Of a DNA stretch of 47,185 nt, positions 33,816 through 39,713 are shown in pieces (the stretch's first letter is position 1; each line of letters opens with the position of its first letter). The stretch comes from Oceanihabitans gracilariae (GTDB lineage: Bacteria > Bacteroidota > Bacteroidia > Flavobacteriales > Flavobacteriaceae). The translations under genes were made by a program, and so were the position numbers. The notes under the pieces are model-generated. The model was not told the origin of the DNA. It saw nothing but the letters and a program-made list of their open reading frames with translations, and made no database searches. Location: positions 1 to 47,185 of the forward strand of contig NZ_JBHULM010000045.1 in assembly GCF_042684485.1 (NCBI RefSeq), in the 5' to 3' direction.

Positions 33816-35264
33816 ATGCCTATTAACGAAACTTACGAAAGCGAACTAGCATTTCAAGCAGATAGACGTAGAGCTACTGTAGAATTTATTAAAATAGTAA
33901 GCGACCTTTGGTACGATAAATCTATCGAATTAGTGATTTTTAGAAATCAATTAATAGACAAAAATGTAAGCGACATTTTAAACCTGCACGAATATGCATG
34001 CGAATTTGTACAGAAACCAATTTCTATTTTTGACTCTGTAGAAATAGCGCAAGCAATTAACACCTTAGACCTTCCTCCTGCTAAATTAGATATTGGGAAA
34101 TTAACTTTTGAGTACCATATGGAAGAAGGTAAATACAACAATGCTACTGCATTTGTTGCTGCAAAACTTAAAGATGCTAGTAAAAATGGTTCTATAACAC
34201 CTAAAGACGTTGTGCTTTATGGTTTTGGTAGAATTGGTCGTTTAGTAGCTAGAGAGTTAATGACAAAAGCTGGAAAAGGTACCCAATTACGTTTAAGAGC
34301 TATTGTTACTCGTGGAGAAATTAACGCTACTGTTTTAGAAAAAAGAGCTTCTTTACTACGTAATGACTCTGTACATGGAGATTTTTCTGGAACCGTTTCT
34401 ATAGATGTAGAAAATAGCGCCTTAATAATAAATGGTACTACTGTAAATATTATTTCTGCTAATGCACCAGAAGATATTGACTATACTAAATATGGTATTA
34501 ATAATGCTTTAGTAATTGATAATACTGGAGCTTTTAGAGATAACGAAGCTTTAAGCAGACACCTAAAATCTAAAGGAACAGATAAAGTATTACTTACTGC
34601 TCCAGGAAAAGGGGTTCCTAATATTGTACATGGTGTAAACCATACCGAACACAATCCAGACGAAGTAAGTATTTTTTCTGCTGCTTCTTGTACTACAAAT
34701 GCCATTACACCTATTTTAAAAGCTATGGAAGATTCTTTTGGCGTAAAAACAGGTCACTTAGAAACTATTCATGCATACACTAACGATCAAAACTTAGTAG
34801 ATAATTTTCATAAAAAATACAGACGTGGTCGTGCAGCTGCATTAAATATGGTAATTACAGAAACAGGAGCAGGAAAAGCGGTTAGTAAAGCTTTACCAAG
34901 TTTAGAAGGAAAATTAACTTCTAATGCTATTAGAGTTCCTGTACCTAACGGTTCTTTAGCTATTTTAAATTTAGAATTAGAAAACCCTACTTCTGTAGAT
35001 GGTATAAACACCATCATGAAAAAATATGCTTTAGAAGGTAATTTGGTAGAACAAATAAAATATGAATTAAGTGATGAGTTAGTATCTAGTGATATAGTAG
35101 GCTCTTCTGCTCCTTCTATTTATGATAGTAAAGCAACTATTGTTAGAGCAGACGGAAAAAATGCTATCTTATATATATGGTATGATAATGAGTATGGCTA
35201 TAGCCATCAAGTAATTAGATTAGCAAAATATATAGCTAAAGTTAGAAGACATACTTATTATTAA
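33816..35264 (+). CDS. Glyceraldehyde-3-phosphate dehydrogenase, long bacteroidete form
   Basis: 482 residues against about 335 for classical GapA. The NAD(P)-binding fold starts near residue 133 (DVVLYGFGRIGRLVARELM). The catalytic Cys292 is in SCTTNAITP and is followed by IHAYTNDQNLVD and YDNEYGYSHQVIRLA. The first ~130 residues form a separate helical extension (AFQADRRRATVEFIKIVSD, NLHEYACEF) not found in GapA. The extension recurs in bacteroidete homologues, I believe, but its role is unknown to me. It interconverts glyceraldehyde-3-phosphate and 1,3-bisphosphoglycerate; whether it favours NADP or gluconeogenesis cannot be told. It is a single-gene unit with its own promoter and terminator. 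Confidence 0.92.
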   Translation: MPINETYESELAFQADRRRATVEFIKIVSDLWYDKSIELVIFRNQLIDKNVSDILNLHEYACEFVQKPISIFDSVEIAQAINTLDLPPAKLDIGKLTFEYHMEEGKYNNATAFVAAKLKDASKNGSITPKDVVLYGFGRIGRLVARELMTKAGKGTQLRLRAIVTRGEINATVLEKRASLLRNDSVHGDFSGTVSIDVENSALIINGTTVNIISANAPEDIDYTKYGINNALVIDNTGAFRDNEALSRHLKSKGTDKVLLTAPGKGVPNIVHGVNHTEHNPDEVSIFSAASCTTNAITPILKAMEDSFGVKTGHLETIHAYTNDQNLVDNFHKKYRRGRAAALNMVITETGAGKAVSKALPSLEGKLTSNAIRVPVPNGSLAILNLELENPTSVDGINTIMKKYALEGNLVEQIKYELSDELVSSDIVGSSAPSIYDSKATIVRADGKNAILYIWYDNEYGYSHQVIRLAKYIAKVRRHTYY

Positions 35265-35301
35265 TAATAACATCTAAATAGCAATTACTAACGTATATAT
35301 T

Positions 35302-35329
35302 AAAGCCTCGCATTTGTGAGGCTTTTTAA
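35302..35329 (+). terminator. Intrinsic terminator of the GAPDH gene
   Basis: AAAGCCTC / GAGGCTTT (35302-35309 and 35318-35325), loop GCATTTGT, followed by a T run. It lies 37 bases past the stop. Confidence 0.9.
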
Positions 35330-35447
35330 TTATTTTTATTTTATGTTGAATGCGTTTTTTTCCAAATCATTTTTGAAGTTCATTTAGCATCTAAATAAAC
35401 ATATTTTGTTATTTTCGTAAAAATTAAAACCAAACTACATTTACTAA

Positions 35448-36074
35448 ATGAATTCTTCTAAATTTATTATAATTCTATTTATATCCTTATTCTGTTCAAC
35501 ATTTAATGCACAAGCACAAAACGATAAAGATAAAGAGAATCTTTCGCTAAGTACTGGTACTATAAATGAACAGTTTGAATATATTTTAAAAAAATCTGGA
35601 AACTTTAAAGGTACTAATGGCCAACCTTATGAAGCTGTTAAACGTAGCATGTTCCTTACCTTACAAGCACATACTATTGATTCTTTAAAAACAATTCATA
35701 AAAACTTAGCAGAAACACAAACGGTTGTAAAAAACCAAGCTAAAGAAATTGAAACCTTAAAAACCAGTTTATCTAACACACAAGATACCTTAGCTAAAAC
35801 AAATGAAGAAAAAGATAGTATGTCTTTATTTGGTATACTAATGAGTAAATCTGGATACAATGTACTTATGTGGTCTATTATTGCAGGTTTATTAGCGCTT
35901 TTATTATTCTTTATCTATAAATTTAAAAATAGTAATGCTATAACTAAAGAAGCCAATAAATCTTTAGCTGAAATTGAAGAAGAATTTGAAGAGCATAGAA
36001 AGATAGCTTTAGAACGTGAGCAAAAAGTTAGAAGACAACTTCAAGACGAGCTAAACAAACAAAAAAAACAATAA
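35448..36074 (+). CDS. Coiled-coil membrane protein, unknown function
   Basis: 208 residues. Residues 1-23 form a signal peptide (ending NAQA). A periplasmic part with GTINEQFEYILKKSGNFKG follows, then a coiled coil (~75-125, with regular Leu/Ile spacing). One transmembrane helix is at about 142-162 (MWSIIAGLLALLLFFIYKF), and a charged cytoplasmic tail is rich in Glu, Lys and Arg (EEEFEEHRKIALEREQKVRR). The layout suggests a tethered coiled-coil signalling or scaffolding protein. Homologues near trmD are sometimes misnamed tRNA methyltransferase by neighbourhood transfer; this protein has no methyltransferase motif. A terminator follows at 36102-36137. Confidence 0.72.
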   Translation: MNSSKFIIILFISLFCSTFNAQAQNDKDKENLSLSTGTINEQFEYILKKSGNFKGTNGQPYEAVKRSMFLTLQAHTIDSLKTIHKNLAETQTVVKNQAKEIETLKTSLSNTQDTLAKTNEEKDSMSLFGILMSKSGYNVLMWSIIAGLLALLLFFIYKFKNSNAITKEANKSLAEIEEEFEEHRKIALEREQKVRRQLQDELNKQKKQ

Positions 36075-36101
36075 CAAATACTTTTAATAAAAAGTAAAAC
36101 T

Positions 36102-36137
36102 TAAAAAATCTGTAATTCATTTTACAGATTTTTTTTT
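36102..36137 (+). terminator. Intrinsic terminator after the coiled-coil gene
   Basis: AAAAAATCTGTAA / TTACAGATTTTTT (13-bp stem, loop TTCATT), followed by further T residues. Confidence 0.9.
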
Positions 36138-36326
36138 GCAATACATGTTTGTTTGTGTACTACCAAAAGCATAAAAATGGAATTACTTTTTAGTACAAAG
36201 TGAAAGCTGTTTCAGTAATAAAAAAAAAGATAAAACCTACCTTATACTTTATTTTAATAAACTGAAAAACTAATTCTTTAAAATTCATCATATTCTTTGC
36301 ATCTTTGCAACATATACAAAAGACTC

Positions 36327-37004
36327 ATGAGAATTGACATTATTACTGTTTTACCAGAATTACTAGAAAGTCCTTTTAGCGCTTCTATACTTAAACGAGC
36401 TATTGAAGCAAACTTGGTAGAAGTACACTTTCATAATTTACGTGATTATACCACAGACAACTATAAATCTATAGACGACACCCAATTTGGTGGTGGCGCA
36501 GGAATGGTAATGATGATAGAACCTATAGATAAATGTATCTCTAAACTAAAGGCAGAACGCCAATATGATGAAGTAATCTATATGACTCCAGATGGTAAAA
36601 CCTTAAATCAAGGTATGGCAAACCATTTATCTTTAAAAGAAAATATTATTATTCTTTGCGGACATTATAAAGGTGTAGATCAACGTGTTCGCGATCAATT
36701 TATCACCAAAGAAATTTCTATTGGAGATTATGTTTTGTCTGGAGGAGAACTTGGTGCTGCTGTTTTATGTGATGCGGTAATACGATTAATTCCTGGTGTT
36801 TTAGGAAATGAAACTTCTGCCTTAACAGATTCTTTTCAAGACAATTTACTAGCTCCTCCTATTTATACTAGACCTAGAGATTATAAAGGTTGGGAAGTTC
36901 CAGAATTATTATTTAGTGGTAATCATGCTAAAATAGAAAAATGGCGTGAAGAACAAGCATACCAACGTACCAAAGACAGAAGACCAGATTTATTAGAAGA
37001 CTAA
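36327..37004 (+). CDS. trmD: tRNA (guanine-N1-)-methyltransferase TrmD
   Basis: 225 residues from ATG 36327 (MRIDIITVLPELLESP). An alternative start at 36297 would add ten residues of no conserved sequence. It methylates G37 of tRNAs to prevent frameshifting. Typical TrmD features are LRDYTTDNYKSIDDTQFGGGAGMVMM, the trefoil-knot SAM site LCGHYKGVDQRV and ISIGDYVLSGGELGAAVL, and the C-terminal PEVLLSGNHAKIEKWREEQA-like segment (PELLFSGNHAKI here). It lies upstream of rplS with one gene between, the common trmD-rplS neighbourhood. Identification is secure. Confidence 0.97.
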   Translation: MRIDIITVLPELLESPFSASILKRAIEANLVEVHFHNLRDYTTDNYKSIDDTQFGGGAGMVMMIEPIDKCISKLKAERQYDEVIYMTPDGKTLNQGMANHLSLKENIIILCGHYKGVDQRVRDQFITKEISIGDYVLSGGELGAAVLCDAVIRLIPGVLGNETSALTDSFQDNLLAPPIYTRPRDYKGWEVPELLFSGNHAKIEKWREEQAYQRTKDRRPDLLED

Positions 37005-37030
37005 TCTTTATATACATTTATTCTTAAAAA

Positions 37031-37516
37031 ATGAATATGCAACCAAGAATTGAATCTGTTTCTGAAAAAAAATTAGTCGGAAAATTTGTTGAAATGTCTT
37101 TAATAGACAACAAAACATTAGAGCTGTTCTCTAGCTTTATGCCTTACCGAAAACAAGTAAAAAATAGTATATCTAGCGCTATTTATGAAGTCATGCAATA
37201 TGATGCTGCTTACTTTAAAAGCTTTAACCCAAATAATAGGTTTAAAAAATGGGGCACTTTAGAGGTTGAAAATTTAGACGAAATACCAGAAAATATGCAC
37301 ACTCTCGTTATAGAAAGTGGTTTATATGCTGTTTTTACCTATAAAGGCTTAGCAAAAGATTTTTCAAATTTAATGCAATACGTTTTTACAGATTGGTTAC
37401 CAAAATCAGCATACAGATTAGATAACAGACCACATTTTAATGTGCTTGGTAGCAAATACATTAAAAACTCACCAGACTCTGAGGAGGATGTTTATATTCC
37501 TATTCAATTAAAATAG
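37031..37516 (+). CDS. GyrI-like / AraC effector-binding-like small protein
   Basis: 161 residues, soluble. It resembles the GyrI-like small-molecule-binding domain: RIESVSEKKLVGKFVEMSLI at the start, then KKWGTLEVENLDEIPENMHTLVIESGLYAVFTYKG, a typical 'G-Y-A-V' strand-turn, and IFTDWLPKSAYRL-like FTDWLPKSAYRLDNRPHFNV. These domains bind hydrophobic cations or other ligands, but no DNA-binding part is present. It follows trmD by 26 bases, so it is likely co-transcribed. Either of two ATGs (37031 and 37037) could start it. Confidence 0.72.
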   Translation: MNMQPRIESVSEKKLVGKFVEMSLIDNKTLELFSSFMPYRKQVKNSISSAIYEVMQYDAAYFKSFNPNNRFKKWGTLEVENLDEIPENMHTLVIESGLYAVFTYKGLAKDFSNLMQYVFTDWLPKSAYRLDNRPHFNVLGSKYIKNSPDSEEDVYIPIQLK

Positions 37517-37536
37517 TATAATGGAAACCAATTTCT

Positions 37537-37670
37537 GCGTTAAGGATTGCAAGGTTGTTTGAGCTCTTTTTTGTTTTTTTTCAAAAAAAGCGAGCCTGTA
37601 AAGCCTGACGTTTTGTTCTTCCTGCAAGGTTTTTAACCTAGCAGGAAGAACAAAAGGAAACGCCCAAATA
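37537..37670 (-). repeat. Palindromic intergenic element, copy B
   Basis: On the minus strand it begins TATTTGGGCGTTTCC and ends CAATCCTTAACGC. The ends share the GCGTT/AACGC inverted repeat. Inside lie a perfect 15-bp hairpin (37611-37625 with 37641-37655, plus an inner AGGTT/AACCT stem) and a second hairpin of CTTTTTTG and CAAAAAAAG (37566-37590). The linker is GGCTTTACAGGCT-like. Copy A at 45304-45403 has the same plan on the other strand. There is no T run after the big hairpin, so it is not an ordinary terminator. It lies just upstream of the rplS promoter. Confidence 0.72.
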
Positions 37671-37717
37671 CGCTTAATTACTAATTAAAAAAGGCATTTT
37701 AATTTTTATTTTTGTTG

Positions 37718-37748
37718 TTTGGTATTTAAGTTATTATACCTATATTTG
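37718..37748 (+). promoter_or_regulatory. Promoter TTTG-N19-TATATTTG of rplS
   Basis: TTTG at 37718-37721, exactly 19 bases, then TATATTTG at 37741-37748. This is a complete match to the bacteroidete consensus. The predicted start is near 37755. Confidence 0.85.
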
Positions 37749-37754
37749 CACCAC

Positions 37755-37821
37755 TTTTGAGCTAACCTCTGGCGAAAATCGCGAATGTTGCCTTAAAATA
37801 ACTAATAAAAAATTAATAAAG
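37755..37821 (+). promoter_or_regulatory. rplS leader with GC-rich hairpin, candidate L19 leader
   Basis: The region GGCGAAAATCGCGAATGTTGCC (within 37772-37793) can fold as GCG/CGC inside GGC/GCC. Such GC-richness is unusual for an intergenic segment here. Autoregulatory leaders of L19 have been proposed in flavobacteria as I remember, so feedback by L19 binding is plausible but unproved. Confidence 0.4.
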
Positions 37822-38175
37822 ATGGAATCTTTAGTAAAATTTGTACAAGACGAATTTGTAACAAAAAAAGACTTTCCAGAGTTTGGAGCTGGAGACACTA
37901 TTACAGTGTATTACGAAATTAGAGAAGGAAACAAAACGCGTACGCAGTTTTTTAAAGGTGTTGTTTTACAACGTAGAGGAACTGGAGCATCAGAGACATT
38001 TACTATTAGAAAAATGTCAGGAACAATTGGTGTAGAGCGTATTTTTCCAGTTAACTTACCTGCTTTACAAAAAGTAGAAGTAAACAAAAGAGGTAAAGTA
38101 CGTAGAGCACGTATCTTTTACTTTAGAGGTCTTACTGGTAAGAAAGCTAGAATTACAGAAAAAAGACGTTCTTAA
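37822..38175 (+). CDS. rplS: 50S ribosomal protein L19
   Basis: 117 residues, standard L19 length. It opens MESLVKFVQDEF, continues FGAGDTITVYYEIREGNKTRTQFFKGVV, then RRGTGASETFTIRKMSGTIGVERIFPVNLP, and ends in RRARIFYFRGLTGKKARI. It sits at the 30S-50S interface of the ribosome. It is transcribed from its own strong promoter and ends in a 12-bp terminator. Identification is secure. Confidence 0.98.
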   Translation: MESLVKFVQDEFVTKKDFPEFGAGDTITVYYEIREGNKTRTQFFKGVVLQRRGTGASETFTIRKMSGTIGVERIFPVNLPALQKVEVNKRGKVRRARIFYFRGLTGKKARITEKRRS

Positions 38176-38193
38176 TAAACGTTTAATACCATT

Positions 38194-38223
38194 AAAAAGC
38201 CTTGATTTCTCAAGGCTTTTTTT
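38194..38223 (+). terminator. Intrinsic terminator of rplS
   Basis: AAAAAGCCTTGA / TCAAGGCTTTTT, a perfect 12-bp stem with a 4-base loop, followed by T. Confidence 0.93.
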
Positions 38224-38401
38224 ATGCCTTATTTTTACCAATACCTATACTACACTATACAAAACCTAGCTTTGCTACTACTGCTAACTCTTAATCTATA
38301 GCAGTTTTTTTACTAATTAAATAAAAAAGCGCAAAGTTGCTTATTAACAAATGTTAATAACACAAGTTTATAACAACTTGATAACTAGAGTGTTAAAATC
38401 A

Positions 38402-38431
38402 TTGCTTTTTTAACTTCTTATGCTATATTAG
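38402..38431 (+). promoter_or_regulatory. Promoter-like TTG-N19-TATATTAG upstream of the candidate RNA
   Basis: TTG at 38402-38404, exactly 19 bases, then TATATTAG at 38424-38431. The second half departs from TAnnTTTG at one position. No protein gene starts within 500 bases. The expected transcript start is near 38440. Confidence 0.5.
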
Positions 38432-38676
38432 CTACAGAATTACACACCACTACTGTGAGTTTCTGTATTAAAAGAGAATGAAAAGTGAAATTCTATTAAA
38501 GACTCATTCTTTAATTATAATTGTTTTTTGAGATTTTAAAGATGCATGTGTAAATGTGTTAGTCTGAAAGATCATGAAATCTTAAATAGTACTATATATT
38601 TAGGTAGATAGTAACTAGTAAGATAGAAAGTTTCTTAGTGTAGTTAAAACGAAAGTGATAACCAAAACAAGAAGCA

Positions 38677-38742
38677 ATGTTTAAAAAGAAGTATAACACG
38701 AAAGTGAAACACAGAAAGTTAAGCATCAAGAAAAACAATTAA
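38677..38742 (+). CDS. Possible 21-residue basic peptide inside the candidate RNA
   Basis: An ATG at 38677 opens a 21-codon reading frame, MFKKKYNTKVKHRKLSIKKN plus a final N, ending at TAA 38740-38742. Ten of its residues are Lys or Arg. The stop comes 2 bases before the 13-bp stem of the candidate RNA, a layout seen in leader peptides. Chance in A-rich DNA is a serious alternative. The preceding 17-codon ORF at 38478-38531 (hydrophobic end) is even less certain. Confidence 0.22.
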   Translation: MFKKKYNTKVKHRKLSIKKNN

Positions 38743-38899
38743 CAAAAACATTTTAGTAACAAGTCAATACATTTTGAAAGTTACAAACTAAAATGTTTTA
38801 TTGATATAGTGTAACTTGAATCTATAAAAAGGGGAAAACGAAAGTTTATAACCTATAGTAACAGCATTGTTAAATAGATCACGCCAAGCTATTTCAAAG

Positions 38900-38943
38900 A
38901 AAGCCATATCCCACTAGATTAAATTCTACGTGATATGGCTTTT
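38900..38943 (+). terminator. Terminator hairpin at the end of the candidate RNA
   Basis: AAAGCCATAT (38900-38909) pairs with ATATGGCTTT (38933-38942). It is extended inward by CAC/GTG after a two-base bulge, with a 15-base loop. A short T tract follows, interrupted by ATGG. Confidence 0.75.
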
Positions 38944-38993
38944 ATGGTTTATACCATTTTAATACTTTTACAAAAAACATACTATCTTAGTAC

Positions 38994-39566
38994 ATGATTC
39001 TTTCCTTTATAAACGACAAAACCTACAAAAACAAAGACTACTCTAGTAAAGAATTACCAAAAGCTGAGTATAACAATTGTACCTTTATAAATTGCACATT
39101 TACAGACAGCTACTTAAGCAATAATGCTTTTTTAGAATGTGAATTTATAGATTGTAACTTAAGTAATGTAAAGACAAAAGGAACAACCTTTAATGAAGTA
39201 CTTTTTACCAATTGTAAAATGATAGGTTTTCCGTTTAATACATGTAATTCTATGTTGCTAGATATCAGTTTTAAATCCTGTAATTTAAGTCTAGCCTCTT
39301 TTTACCAGTTAAATATAAACAGTACCAATTTTAATACCTGTAATCTTCAATCTGTAGATTTTACAGCATCAAATCTAACCAATGCTTCTTTTTTAGATTG
39401 TGATTTAGAAAAAGCAGTCTTTGAAAATACAAATCTTGAAAAAGCAGATTTTACTTCCGCAAAAAATTATAGCATTTCACCAGAAAAAAACAGAATAAAA
39501 GGAGCAAAATTTAGTAAAGAAGGTTTATTCGGACTTTTAAGTATGTACAAAATAATAGTAGAATAA
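38994..39566 (+). CDS. Pentapeptide-repeat protein, Qnr-like
   Basis: 190 residues almost wholly made of pentapeptide repeats A(D/N)LxX-type: NCTFINCTFTDSYLSNNAF, CEFIDCNLSNVKTKG, CNLQSVDFTASNLTNASF and CDLEKAVFENTNLEKADF. This predicts a right-handed quadrilateral beta-helix. It has no signal peptide. The arrangement resembles Qnr and MfpA proteins, which mimic DNA and shield gyrase, but pentapeptide proteins have varied roles and I would not call it a resistance gene. It starts 51 bases after the terminator of the candidate RNA. Confidence 0.82.
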   Translation: MILSFINDKTYKNKDYSSKELPKAEYNNCTFINCTFTDSYLSNNAFLECEFIDCNLSNVKTKGTTFNEVLFTNCKMIGFPFNTCNSMLLDISFKSCNLSLASFYQLNINSTNFNTCNLQSVDFTASNLTNASFLDCDLEKAVFENTNLEKADFTSAKNYSISPEKNRIKGAKFSKEGLFGLLSMYKIIVE

Positions 39567-39659
39567 AGCATATTTGTCAAAAATTTAAATAAATTTTTAA
39601 ACTCTTCGCATTTATTTTGTATCAAAACACGATTGTTACCATTAACAACTGCTTTTTTG

Positions 39660-39667
39660 TATATTTG
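39660..39667 (+). promoter_or_regulatory. -7 box of icd
   Basis: TATATTTG, an exact TAnnTTTG match, 47 bases before the icd ATG. The nearest TTG is 24 bases upstream, slightly far. Confidence 0.55.
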
Positions 39668-39713
39668 CACAGCTTAAATTTTAAGCTATTTTAATTCAGC
39701 AAACAAATTAAAC

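Larger units (their letters stand above)
37517..37821. other. Intergenic region before rplS
   Basis: 305 bases. It contains repeat element B (37537-37670), the rplS promoter (37718-37748) and a 65-base rplS leader. No further gene is seen. Confidence 0.7.
38440..38943 (+). ncRNA. Candidate long structured RNA, undescribed
   Basis: About 500 bases with no ORF longer than 21 codons, bounded by a promoter-like sequence (38402-38431) and a strong terminator hairpin (38900-38943). The plus strand is purine-rich. It can form several stems: AGAATGA/TCATTCT (38475-38511), a perfect 13-bp stem AAAACATTTTAGT/ACTAAAATGTTTT (38745-38757 and 38787-38799), and TATAAA/TTTATA (38823-38850). GAAAGT occurs six times, three of them as CGAAAGT. 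None of the conserved cores of RNase P RNA, tmRNA or SRP RNA is seen. The alternative is a long leader of the pentapeptide gene (38994) ending in an attenuator. RNA status is inferred, not proved. Confidence 0.45.
38176..38993. other. 818-base gene-poor region between rplS and the pentapeptide gene
   Basis: It contains the rplS terminator (38194-38223), a nearly featureless AT-rich part (38224-38400) and the candidate RNA unit (38402-38943). No protein gene or tRNA was found on either strand. Confidence 0.65.

Noticed and set aside
37611..37655. Terminator for the GyrI-like gene
   Set aside because: The stem is very strong but has no T tract on either side; it belongs to repeat element B.
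38440..38943. RNase P RNA, tmRNA or 6S RNA
   Set aside because: The conserved RNase P core, the tmRNA tRNA-like ends and a 6S-type large bulge are not visible.
38994..39566. Quinolone-resistance gene
   Set aside because: Pentapeptide repeats alone do not show gyrase protection; the protein is only Qnr-like.
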